64,000 nucleotides of DNA from Hevea brasiliensis (taxonomy: Eukaryota; Streptophyta; Magnoliopsida; Malpighiales; Euphorbiaceae), in contig NC_079510.1 of the NCBI RefSeq assembly GCF_030052815.1, positions 8,379,375 through 8,443,374 on the forward strand, read 5' to 3'. The translations under genes and the position numbers were made by a program. The stretch's first letter is position 1. Each line of letters begins with the position of its first letter. The notes beneath the pieces are model-generated. The model was not told the DNA's origin, did not search any database, and worked only from the letters and a program-made list of their open reading frames with translations. Of this stretch, positions 36,909 to 48,478 are shown one piece after another.

Positions 36909-38700
36909 GATATATAATTTTTGAAATTCAAACAAAAGTGGAAACAATAATTAAAAAATAAAAAATAAATTAGCAACAAAAAAATAGAGGGCTGATAATT
37001 AGCTTTAAATTTTGCCAACAAGATTGATATGAGTGATAAAAGACTATATATCTATTAAGTAAAGTCGAGTGTTTAATCCTTGTAAATGAAGAAAATTCCT
37101 ACTGAAAGTGTTTACTCTCATAATGGGCCACCCCATCGCAAGCAGAATTAGAAATAATCCAGTGACTTAAGAGATAATGCCTAATAAAAAAATAAATATT
37201 TGAATTTTTCAATAATAAATTTAGTTATTTTATTTTTTAAATCACACCAGAAATTTTTTTAAAAAATAATCTAAATTTGAATCAAATTTTTTTTATTATT
37301 ATTAGATAGTAAAATATTTTTTCAATTCAAATTAAGATTTAAATTAGAGATTATTTTCATTAGTTTAAAATGAATAAAATCATCAATGAGTCCGTTAATG
37401 ATAAAAATATATATATAATTTAGAAAAATTTTGGAAACTAATTTATTGATATTATTAAAATTAAAACATCAAATAAAATAAAATTAAATGTCATTAAATA
37501 AATTCTAAAAATAACCAATAAATTTGATACAATTTTCATAACACTTTTGTTACATTTGAATATAATGGAATTGTTTATCAAGAGCCTCAAAAAATAATCT
37601 ATTTAAAATATTTGGGTCTAACTAACTTTGTAACAATAATAACTGCATAGAAATATAAATGAATATTTATTTACAAGGGGGAATCAATATCTTGAAGAAC
37701 ATGATCAAAGGTCTACCAAAAGAAACAAGAACATGACTCAAGATTAGATCATGTGCTTACTTTAAGTCATAAAAATTGGTTTAATCAAAAGAATTATTCA
37801 GAAAGAGAAGAATATATATGTGTAAAAACACATGAGACCACATGAAGAGTGACCCTTTAAAGCTCAAGATTTTGGAATATTATTAATATATATATACTAA
37901 TTAATTTTGAGTTGAGACTTTAATTAATTTGGTGAGAAATCAGTCAAATCAAAAGAGTTCTTGTTTTTTATTTTTGCAACTTAACATAACATGTGCAACT
38001 ATTCTATGCTCATTATCAGTAATTCTCTTTTATTTACCATCCCATTAATTAATAATTAAGCTCTTTTACAATGGAGTTCTTGTATATTTGATCCATCACT
38101 CTACCATTTGACTGATATTCAATATGCATGCACCATTTTGACCATGACCAACTATAAATTAACATTCAACTACTTAAAAATTAAATGTATTTCTTTTTAT
38201 TTTATTATACTATCTCTGTCCTATTTCAATAGTATTTTTAATATTTTTACATAAAAATTAAAAAAAAATGATTGAATAGCATCATTTTTATAAAAAAAAT
38301 AATTAATAATTGGCTAAAATATCTTTATAGTATCATTATAATGTAGAAATATGTTAAGAAGAGATAAATGTATTGAAAACAATAACAGATAAAGTAAAAT
38401 TGGGAAAAAATAATTAATACTTTTTAAATTTTTTAAAATAATAAATAAAGTGAAATAAATTTTTTTTTCTAAATCATTTAGTACAATGAGACAGAGGAAG
38501 TAATAAGGATTCGTGATTTGATTTTAGAATTTGAATCATAATTTCAAGTGGTAAAAGATATTGTGCTATATATTTACTTATGGGCATAATCTTCTATGAA
38601 TAAATTAATCTAGATGAAAGAAAGAAACAACTCATCAAGACCCATATTAGATATCAATCACATGGAAGGGGATGAGAAATCATGATCAAAGATTCAAAGA
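36909..38700. other. CACTA interior upstream of the transposase, no gene seen
   Basis: AT-rich sequence between the transposase start and the captured esterase fragment. In a CACTA element this would be leader or first intron of the transposon genes. A possible SINE (about 37010-37195) is listed separately. Confidence 0.45.
37010..37195 (+). mobile_element. Possible tRNA-derived SINE
   Basis: Contains TATGAGTGATAAAAGACT followed about 35 bp later by GTCGAGTGTTTAATCCT, spaced and shaped like the polymerase III A and B boxes of plant SINEs. A non-tRNA body (AATTCCTACTGAAAGTGTTT) and an A-rich end follow. Target duplications were not identified, so this stays tentative. Confidence 0.35.
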
Positions 38701-38823
38701 TTTGTTGACAAGTGGCAAAATTTGAATGGGTAATGAAGCATCATATCTCATTCAACAAGAGAGTGATAGTTTGACTAACCAAATTAAACCTGCATCAATT
38801 GGGGTATGGATGGTTAATTACAG

Positions 38824-38992
38824 TGATGGCTTGCACCTGACACCAGAAGGTAATGTTGTAGTCTATCAAGAAGTTATAAGAGTGTTCAATGATGCATGGC
38901 TCTCTGTTGCAGAAATGCCATATGATTTCCCTCACCACTCCGAAATTGATGGAAAGAACCCTGAAAAAGCTTTCCAACAACGATGCATATAA
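38824..38992 (+). pseudogene. Captured last exon of a GDSL (SGNH) esterase/lipase gene
   Basis: The plus-strand exon encodes SDGLHLTPEGNVVVYQEVI and MPYDFPHHSEIDGKNPEKAF, ending in a stop. This is the C-terminus of plant GDSL esterases similar to isoamyl-acetate-hydrolysing esterase. The DGLH quartet carries the catalytic Asp and His of block V. An AG (38822-38823) directly precedes the exon where a splice acceptor is expected, so genomic rather than cDNA sequence was taken up. The Ser nucleophile block, the Gly/Asn blocks and the promoter are absent, so it cannot make an enzyme. It lies inside the CACTA element, opposite in strand to the transposon genes. The ORF upstream to 38726 is intronic. 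Confidence 0.85.
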
Positions 38993-39199
38993 AAATGCAG
39001 TCTGTTCGTGTTTATTCTCTAATGAATCTATTGGATCCAAAGTTCAAAACCTAGAATATTTTGATTTTTCCACTGATTATTTGAACACTGCTGCTTCAGT
39101 GTTTGTATTACAAAAAGCATTTGTTCTTTCTGCTATTGCACAACAATGGACATTTTTTTGTTACTATTGAAATTGAAGCCGCCATCTTGTGAAATGGAT

Positions 39200-40511
39200 G
39201 ACTACGTTGAATTGCATAGGGGCTTTCTGTCACAGTTTTGATATTCTTTAACTGAATGAAGGGACCAAACTATCTCATTGCAATATGCGACTCCAAAGAA
39301 TTTGATGTGAGTTGAAGTATCTCAACTCTAACATCTATTTGGAACTTGAGAAAATAGTCAAGAAAGTGAGAGAATAATGGGAATTGAATAAGGAACTGGC
39401 ATTTAAGAATTCATCAACTGAAGATACAATCTATTCCATCCCTTATTTATCTGTAACTACTCAACAGCTTATGAACATACTCCTAAAAGATTCCTAACCA
39501 ACAAACTATTGGAATGTTGTAATTACTATGGTGATGGTGGAAGTATACATTCAGAGCTTAGGTTGATCAGTTAAGACCAAGCTTGTCATGACAAAACTAC
39601 AAAAACCAGTAATGGGATGGCCTTGACACCTCCCACTGCTGGTTTCATCTTTGGACTTTATCTCCCTCCCAACAACAAGGAACCCTTAATAAACTAAAAG
39701 ATAATGTCATGATTCATTTGATACGGCAGATAAGTAAAAAAGATGTCAATAATAACTAATTTCACAAAACTTGACAGGGTTCAAGGATAAGCATGTATGC
39801 ACCATTCACAATAAACATGGAAGAACATGTAGAAATATCATGAATTTGTTAGTACATGATGAGAGCAAGATATTGCTCAATAAAATATTCTAGCCCCACT
39901 AAAACCCCCTTCTTTATAATGCAAATGAAAAATCCCAACAACCATAATAAGACACTATTTGCATTAGTGGAATAACAAAATGCATAATGGTGGTCACTAC
40001 TTAGAAAGTAATCATGATTCACCTTTATTTCCTTTCAGATTGATTACAGAAAGTTCTTGTTTGACAAACTCTCCTGCACGGATGGGAGGATATTTGCTGG
40101 CTAGCGGGGATTCTGCAAAGTGGCCTAAAGGCTTTAACGCAGCATCTGATGCTATGTGTGCAAAAAGCTTCAAAAAAACAAGAGTGACAAAACATGCAAG
40201 CATAAGATGCCTTGATGAAAGTTACACAGTTAATATTTTGGGCACACACATTTGATTTGACTCGGAAATGGAATGGGAATCAATCTATTCCTGTAATTTA
40301 ATTTCAATTTTAATACCAAACTCAAATTTTCAATACAAAGTAAATTAAGAAAAGAAAGAGAACGCAAGAAATTCAATTAGAAATCTAAAACTAAAATCAA
40401 ATAAAAAATAAAACCAAATTACTTACCCGTTGAGCGCTGAAACCAGAAGCAGGAAATTGAGAACAACAAATTATTGTCGAGAGCGCTGAAACCAAATTAC
40501 TGAGAAACTCC
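39200..40511. other. CACTA interior, possibly further captured DNA
   Basis: Lies between the esterase exon and the insertion site of element B. The first part may be 3' flank of the captured esterase gene. At 39980-40260 both strands stay open for 60-90 codons (for example KPLGHFAESPLASKYPPIRA on the minus strand). I do not recognise the protein. Nothing else was identified. Confidence 0.4.
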
Positions 40512-40515
40512 TCAC

Positions 40516-43500
40516 TGTGACACCCCTTACCCGTGTACAGTATACCCGAGTAAGTAATGCCACACGGTGTACCGGCACACTCTAATATTCCTCAATTAAT
40601 TTATATCCTGCTTTTGCATATAATTTATGAAATACAATTTATTTAAGCCATTTATCAAAAGTATTATTCATTTAAGGTTCCAAAAATTTTAAAGAAAATC
40701 CATGAGTACCTGGCTAAAAATGGAGAAAACCGTTCTTCGGAACCTGCGAAAACACTTCCAAATAATTTTCAAACAAACCCAACTTCAATTCATCAACAGA
40801 GTCTCAATATCAAAAACTCAACAATATTTCTCAATTTCAGTTCTCAATAGCCTTTTCATTTCTCAAACATCCATTTCTCAGGGTTCTCATATATATAAAT
40901 AACAATTAAAAGCTCAAATTACTTCCATACATAACCATAAATCTTTATTATTTACATGAAGCTCAAAATACATTACATAATCCCAAATACATATGAGAAA
41001 ATAAAAATTTAATTACAAAATGACAAAATGACACCTAGTGCCCTACTATGCACTGCAGGTGACGAGGTGACGAGGACACAGTGCAGAACTGCAGAACAGA
41101 CTCACCCAGTCTGTGGTCTACTGGGCTCACGATCAGGATCTCCAGTACCTACGCGTGGCAAAAGCAACGCGCTAAGCAATAATGCTTAGTGGTGCAATAA
41201 TATAATAAAAGAAAATAGCAAGAAAATAAATGTGTATAGAATGTGTAGGCTTTCTTTGTTTGGTATTGGTATATTCATTATTTCATTAACTTTGTTCACC
41301 TTTATTCATTTGGTTGCCCCAAGTAACCTACACTAGACGACTGGACTGGATAACGGGTAAACTGGCACTGGGTATCTAATACCTCGGGCCGTCACACCAT
41401 CGGTCGCATATGCATCACCCGGTGTGCAACAGAACAGCTACCAAGCTGTAAATAATCTCAGGCACAAGGCCAAGTCTCAATGCAAAGTCAGAATGGCTAA
41501 AAGCCATGAAATCACAGAATGGCATTTTTGCCATGTGCAGTACTGCTAACTGAACCCTATTGGCATGCCAAACTATCCAAACCAATCTTGTTAGGTATAC
41601 TAGGGCATTTGAAACTTTTAAATTCTTCAATTTGTAAATTTCATGTTTTGGTGTTACTATTCACCTCATTGGTCAACAAAAATGTTGACTTTTGGATAGA
41701 AAATATGTTCATTGACTTTGGCACTCCCAACATACCACATTTGGTGTTTAAAACTTGTTGGCATTAAGTGTTAATACCATTTCAAAGTGTAACCCAACAC
41801 AAACAGAATTTTCAGTTTTGGTGAGTCAAATTCACTGTTCCATTAGACACTGTTACTGTAGGAATTTGAAGAAATGTAAAACATGAAAGTTGTTCCTTAT
41901 TTTGTCTAGTTGAATTTCTTTTTTTGAATCACTCCATTTGGAGTTTTGTAGCTCCAGATATGGTCCAAAAACCACAGCTGGCCGGATTCCCATTCTGCAG
42001 AAAATACCATATCTACAGTAACAGGAACAGTAACTTCCACTACTATTTGGGTTAGGTTCTGGCCATAATTTGGGGTAGGTTCCTTCATGAAAGTTGTTTG
42101 TCTATATCTTAAATTGTTGCTGTAAAAATTTCAGGTCAATTGACCATATCTACAGTGAGTTATGGCCAAATGAACAGTTACTGTTCATTTGGTCAATTCT
42201 GCAGAACCAGTTGCAGGGTATCCGGATTGGGGCCAAGTTTTGGTCCTCTTGCTTTGGTCTTTTGGGCATGGTTTCTTCAGCAAAAATGTGCCATTATAAG
42301 CCTAGTTTCATGTCCAATTGGCCAAACACCAATTGGACTAACACAGCCCAAGTTATGGCAGTGCAAATGGACTGAATTTTCAGTCCTATGTCATTGTCCT
42401 AGGGTAGCCTGCAGCCTCACTTTGCAACCTCATTTTTCAGTCCATTTGTTAGTCAAATTACCTAAAATGGTCACTAATTGACCATTAAAAGGTTCTTTAA
42501 CAATTGCATAGGCCAAGTTCACATTTTACTCCAAAAACCCTAGTTCCAAGTCATGATTTCTACACTTTACCTTAGTTAGCTATTAATTTACCATTCTTAT
42601 GTTTATAAACTTCAAACATGGTTTCTAATTCACTTCAAGCTCATCAAAAACACTTCCTCCTATTCCATAGCTAGGGCAGCCGAAATTCATGTACACCTTC
42701 ACAAGAATTTTTGTTCATTTAATTTACATTTTCTCACTAAATTCAAGTTGCTATTTATGAAATGAAAGAGTTTTAAGTATATAGAGCACTAACCTCAAGT
42801 GGCAGAATTTTCCAAGCCCCTAAACTTCACTTTTCTTCCTTTTCTTGGCTGCCAAAAGCTTTGTCTAGGTGTGGGATTAATTTTTGATGAAGGAACTTAT
42901 GGGTTTTAGGGTGAGGAAGCATGGAAATTTAAAGCTTGAAAGAGCTTTCATGGAGGTGGCTATGGGACTAGGGTTTCGGCTGGTTTCTTTTGGGGAGGAT
43001 GGCTGCTGCAATTTTTGATTTTTTAGTCTTCATTTAGTCTCTTTATTAGTTAGTCAAATAATGGTTTAATTGTGATTGGTCCAAATTTTCTTAATGACAT
43101 CACCATGATGTCATAAATAAGCTTTTTCCTTATTTTTCTTTTCTTTCCTCCACTACTCATTTTCAATTTAATTTCTAGTAATGCTTATTCATATTTTATG
43201 TCATATTAATTATTTACTCAACTGGACAAGTCGGCCAAAAATCACCTCTGAAGGCGAAATGACCAAAATGCCCTCCATTTGGCTTAACGGGTCAAAATCG
43301 TCTGTACCGATAGAAAAATTTTTCTAGGTATTTTCTTGGCATTCTAATGCCATATGAACCTCAACGACCCTTCTCTGGAGTCCCAAAAATTATTTTATAA
43401 TTTTTCCCCCGGGTCTAGGGCTCCTCGTTGCGAGAACCGCAACTTCCCTCTGGTTACCCATCGCTAGGGCACCGGCTCGTTTAACTTGGTTGTATTTTAT

Positions 43501-43657
43501 TTTTTAAAATTTTTACTAAATTTTTCTTATTAATATTTGAGTTAATTATGGTTCCTGACTTAAGTTTAATTATTTTTCCAGACGTTCTAGCTGTCCGGAC
43601 CAACACCGGTCACCGGAACAGTAGAATGTACGGAATGATTACCGGGAGGGTGTTACA
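40516..43657 (-). repeat. 3' LTR of element B
   Basis: 3142 bp; the purine tract lies immediately to its right. Contains short dyads (ATGGCTAAAAGCCAT and ATGGCATTTTTGCCAT, about 41490-41540) and the ACTCCATTTGGAGT hairpin block (about 41930) shared with the other LTRs of the window. Confidence 0.95.
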
Positions 43658-43672
43658 AATCTTCCCCTCTAA
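43658..43672 (-). promoter_or_regulatory. Polypurine tract of element B
   Basis: The minus strand reads TTAGAGGGGAAGATT, abutting the TGTAACACC start of the 3' LTR. Confidence 0.85.
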
Positions 43673-45293
43673 TTTAAATTTCGTCCTCGAAATTTACCTG
43701 ATGCAAATAGTTGAGGGAACTGTTGCCTCATCGTCTCTTCACTTTCCCAAGTTGCCTCCTCGGTGTTGTGGTGCCTCCAAAGCACTTTCACCAGTGGAAT
43801 CTGTTTGTTCCTCAACTCTTTCACTTCCCGAGCCAAGATCCGTAGAGGTTCTTCTTCATATGTCAAATCCGGTTGTATTTCAATTTCTTCTCTGGAGATG
43901 ACATTTGAAGGATCTGAGCGGTATCTTCTGAGCATGGATACGTGAAACACATTGTGAATCTTGTCCAGCTCTGGTGGTAAAGCTAGCCTATAGGCCACTG
44001 GACCCACACGTTCAATAACTTCATATGGGCCAATGAACCTAGGGCTCAACTTACCTTTTCTTCCAAACCTCAGCACTTTCTTCAATGGCGACACCTTGAG
44101 GAACACTTTGTCGCCAACCACATATTCTATTTCTTTTCTCTTCAAGTCGGCATAGGATTTACATGCATTCGAGGCAACCTTGAGATTGGCTTTGATTAGT
44201 TTTACTTTGTCCTCACCTGCTTTCACTGTGTCCGCCCACTAATTTGTCTTCGCCAATTCAGTCCAAAGACACCGGAGTTCTACATTTTCTTCCATACAAA
44301 GGCTTCATACGGGGCCATTTGAATGCTAGCTTGGTAGCTATTGTTGTATGCAAATTCGCGATGGGAGGTATCTATCCCACTTCCTCAAACTCAATGACAC
44401 AACTCTCAAAGATATCCTCAAGGACCTGACATATATTTCATGTTATTGTTATCATTTTAGTTCAACATTTGTATCAATTTCATGGGTTTCAATTGTTTAC
44501 CTGGATTACTCTTTCTGATTGCCCATCCGTCTGAGGATGGAAAGCTGTGCTGAAATGGAGTTGTGTACCCAATGATTCATACAACTTTTTCCAAAATCTC
44601 GATGTAAACCTTGGGTCTCGATCAGATATGATGGAAAGTGGAATTCCATGCAGTCTAACTATCTCACTGATATACAATTCTACTAACCTCTCTAGTGAGT
44701 AGTCAGTCCTAATCGGCAGAAGTGTGTCGACTTCACAATCTATCAACTATCACCCATGCTGCATCATGTTTCTTCCGGGTGAGAGGTAGACCACTTACAA
44801 AATCCATGGTGACCCGATCCCATTTCCATTCAGGTATGCGTATAGGCTGTAGCAAACCCGATGGAAGTTGATGTTCTGCCTTGACTTGCTGACATGTCAA
44901 GCATTTAGTCACATAGTCAGCTATGTCTTTCTTCATACCAGGCCACCAATACTGAAGCTTCAGATCATGATACATTTTTGTACTTCCTGGGTGCATAGCA
45001 TATACGCTGGTGTGTGCCTCTTTTAGAATGCTAGCCTTTAATTCCCCATCATCTGGTACACACAGTCTTCCTTTGTAATACAGACACCCATTTGCTTTCA
45101 CCTCAAAGTCAGTTGCTTTTCCTTCTGGGATTTTGCTCATAATGGCTGTTAATTTTCCATCTGCCAATTGCCCATCCAAAATCTGCTGTAGCAGGTTTGG
45201 CCTCACTTGCAACTCAGCCAAAATAGCTCCATCTCGAATCAAGGTTAGACGGGCATTCAATGATCTCAAAGCTGTGATGGACTTTCTGCTCAA
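43669..45293 (-). pseudogene. Element B integrase with C-terminal chromodomain
   Basis: The zinc-binding HHCC domain (HPGSTKMYHDL, KCLTCQQVKAEHQ) and the first catalytic Asp (VIVDRL) are in 45293-44733. The second Asp ([12 protein letters not shown]) and the catalytic Glu ([10 protein letters not shown]) are in 44746-44489. The DNA-binding C-terminal part (VFLKVSPLKKVLRFGRKGKL, PYEVIERVGPVAYRL) and a chromodomain (LVKVLWRHHNTEEATWESEE) are in 44226-43669. Chromodomains steer integration to chromatin marks. A GT...AG segment at 44426-44500 interrupts the frame right after the catalytic Glu region. Additional frame changes occur near 44735 and 44227-44420. Confidence 0.92.
44426..44500 (-). other. 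Intron-like 75-bp segment in the element B integrase
   Basis: The minus strand reads ...ATCCAG, then GTAAAC... ending ...ATGTCAG, then GTCCTTGAGG. Removing 44500-44426 joins SERVIQ to VLEDI in phase, matching the uninterrupted homologous region in element C near 58236. Without removal the frame stops after three codons. The direct repeat CAGGT at the two junctions also fits a short insertion. Confidence 0.7.
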
Positions 45294-45299
45294 AGCATC

Positions 45300-46397
45300 A
45301 GCAACTACATTTGCCTTCCCAGGATGGTAGTCAATTATTCAGTCATAATCCTTTAGAACTCAATCCATCGCCCGCTTCAAGGTTGAGCTCCTTCCGGTTG
45401 GCAAATATTTCGTGCTTTTGTGGTCCGTGTAAATGTAGCACTTTTCACCATACAAGTAATGCCTCCATATCTTCAAGTAAGATAATTGCCGCAAGTTCTA
45501 GATCATGGGTAGGGTAGTTCTATTCATGTGGTCTTAGCTATGCGGAAGCATAAGCGATCACCTTCCTCTTGCATCAATACACACCCTAACCCATTATGAG
45601 AGGCATCACCGAGACCACGAAGTCCTTTCTCGACACCGGCCGTGTTAACACGGGTGCCTCTCACAACATAGCCTTCAACTTCTCAAACTGGTCCGACACT
45701 TGTCATTCTAGTCAACCGACATTCTTGTGTAACAACTTAGTCATTGGAGCAGCTATTAGGAAAATCCCTTCACAAATCTTCAGAATACCCACTAGCCCCA
45801 AGAAGCTTCGACCTCGCTTGTATTTCGGGAGGCTTCCATTCCATCATCGCTTCTATTTTCTTGGGATCCACCCTAATCCCATCACCGACACTATGTGTCC
45901 AAGGAATGCAATCTCATTCACCAAAAGTCACACTTGGACAACTTAGCATACGCTTTCTTTTCTCTCGTGGTTTGCGTAACAATCCTCAAATGCTCATCAT
46001 GTTCTTCCTTGGTCTTGGAATACACCGTAATATCATCAATAAAGACCACTACGAACCGATCCGGTATGGATGGAAGATACAGTTCATAAGGTCCATAAAT
46101 GCCGCTGTGCATTTGTTAGGCCAAAGGGCATCACCGTAAACTCATAATGCCCATACTGGGTCTGAATGCGCCTTTGGGCACATCTACATCCTTTACCCTC
46201 AACTGATGATACCCTGATCTGAGATCAATCTTAGAAAAAACTCCTGCTCCTTTCAACTGATCAAACAGATCATCAATTCTAGGCAACGGATATTTGTTCT
46301 TCACTGTCACTTTATTCAACAGCCGGTAATCGATGCATAGCCTCAAATTCCCGACCTTCTTTTTCACAAACAAAGACCGAGCTCCCCATGGTGACAC
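45300..46397 (-). pseudogene. Element B reverse transcriptase and RNase H (fragmented)
   Basis: RT starts at [14 protein letters not shown] with [12 protein letters not shown] and [15 protein letters not shown] (46397-46131). After a frame break it continues to the catalytic [12 protein letters not shown] box and [10 protein letters not shown] (46112-45918). RNase H sequence between 45917 and 45300 is present only in short pieces in all three frames, with many small indels. This could be real decay or sequencing error (see findings). Confidence 0.85.
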
Positions 46398-46471
46398 ATC
46401 GGGCGTATGAACCCCTTATCAAGCAACTCTTGCAACCGAAGTTTTCAACTCCCTCAATTCTGGGTGCCATC

Positions 46472-48351
46472 CTACAAGGAGCAATGGAAATGGGTGTCAG
46501 ATCTTGCAGTTGTCTCAATAGAAAATTCAACTTCCCTTTCTGGTGGCAAACCAGGTAACTCTTCGGGAAATACCTCTGGGAAGTCTCTCACTGTGGGTAT
46601 ATTACTCAGGTTTGGCTTAGCCTGCCTAGTATCCACCACATGTGCTAGGTAGGCTTCACAGCCTTTTCTCATCATTCTTCTTGCAACGGTGGCTGAGATG
46701 ACATTGGACAAGACATCATCCTTTCCCCACAATCGTGATCTCATTACCTCTAAAGTTTTTAGAGAAATTCTCTTCAATTTGCAATCAACTATTGCCTGAT
46801 GACGTGACAACCAGTCCATTCCCAATATCACGTCAAACTCATGGAAGGGCAACTCAATTAGGTCTGCCAAGAATTCATACCCCTGAATCCTTAACGGGCA
46901 ACCCTTGTATACTTTGTTCACTACCACACTGTGGCCCAATGGATTAGTGACCAGAATGTCTTGGTCACTCTCCCCTACTAGTATCCCCCTTTCTACGGGT
47001 AAGTTGATGCAAATGTAGGAATGAGTGGATCCTGGATCCACCAATGCATGCACAGGTGTAGTGTCTAGGGAGAACGTACCCTTGATGACGTCCGGGGCAT
47101 CTTGCTCCTCCTGAGCTCTCAGGGCATAATTTCTTGCTGGTGGTCTGCTGTCAGGCCTCTCTGCTGGCTCAGATGCAGGCCTCTGTGATGGTCCAACAGC
47201 CTCAGATTTACCAGATTTTCTACCTCTCTGTGGTGCAGGAGCAGGTCTGTCTGCTTGTGTTGGAGCAGCTGTAGTGGTTCTACGTGGACAGTTCCTCAGC
47301 TGATGCTCTGTTGACCCACATCTCAAGCAGGCACCAGTTACTCTCCAACATTCCCCCTTGTGCCATTTCAGGCAATGTGGACACTTAGAAGATGCTGGGG
47401 CTGGTCCCCTGAACCCCATCCCTGGAGAGCTGCCCACTGATGGTGTGGACTGACCTCTCCTAGGGGTGAACTGTGGCCTGGGCCCCTGAGACTGACCCTG
47501 ACCATGTGGCTGAGCTGAACTCTGTGCAGGAGGACCCTTGAACTTCTTCCCAAATGCAGGAGCTGAGCTAGACTGACCGGGTCCCCTCTTCTGCTGTCTC
47601 TCCCTTCTGGTCTGCTCACTGATTCTCACTTTTTCAACCCTTATTGCTGCTTCCACTAGCTTGCTAAATTCTGTGATTCCCAAGGCAGTGAGCTGTATCT
47701 TGATATTGTCATTCAGTCCCTCTTCAAATCTCTTGCACCTTTCAGCTTCATTAGAGACTATCTCCCTTCCGTAGCGGCTTAATCGGACAAATTCCTTCTC
47801 GTATTCGGCCACTGACCACTGCCTCTGCCTCAGATTAATGAACTCTCTCCTTCTCTCTTCCAGGTATACAGTACCCACATACTTCTTCTTGAATTCAGAG
47901 AGGAAAAAATCCCAAGTTACAGCTTCTGGCTGCACTTCACTGGACACAGTGTCCCACCACTCATATGCATCGTCTTGCAGCAAAGATATGGCAGCTTCTA
48001 AGTTCTGCTCTGGGGTGCAGTGGAGTTGTTTTAGGACTCACTGCCTGCTCAACCAATTCTACCGCAATGCAGTCATCTTCTCTCTTACCATAGAAATCCA
48101 CTGCCCCAAACTTTCTTAACCTTTCCAGGTGTGATTTCTGCTGTGGAGCTGGTGGTGGTGGTGGTGCTGGCATTACTCCGGCCATTTGTCTAAAGAAGTC
48201 GGCCATTTGTTGAAACATGGCCTGTGGAGGCTGAGGTGCTCAGCTCGCTGAGCTGGCGGAGTAGGTTCTCCCTACCCCCGGGCCTCACCGCTGCAGGTGG
48301 AGCATGACTCTCCACTTCCTCCTCAACGGCCCTCTGAGATGAAGGGTCCAT
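46472..48351 (-). pseudogene. Element B gag and protease
   Basis: The likely gag start is the ATG at 48351 (MDPSSQRAVEEEVES). The frame changes between 48218-47961 and 47983-46472, so gag is broken near 47970. The main 503-codon segment has the capsid-like retrotransposon gag region, then two zinc-binding motifs (CPHCLKWHKGEC and CLRCGSTEHQLRNC), then the protease with an active-site-like LVDPGSTHSYI and the later VILGMDWLSRH segment. These produce the capsid and the processing enzyme. The DPG in place of the usual D(S/T)G is also seen in element C, so it is probably a lineage feature and not damage. Confidence 0.9.
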
Positions 48352-48460
48352 ATCCTATTCAAAATAAGAAAAACAAACAGATCTGCATTAGTGTCACCTC
48401 GACTCTTACAAATGCAATGCATGGTATGGACTCGATCTAGGACCAGAAACGCCTAAACCG

Positions 48461-48473
48461 TGCTCTAATACCA
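48461..48473 (-). promoter_or_regulatory. Primer-binding site of element B
   Basis: The minus strand reads TGGTATTAGAGCA, five bases inside the 5' LTR. It is one mismatch from the initiator-Met primer site TGGTATCAGAGC. Confidence 0.87.
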
Positions 48474-48478
48474 CTAAA

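Noticed and set aside
48221..48350. Separate gene left of the element B 5' LTR
   Set aside because: It is the N-terminal part of gag in a shifted frame.
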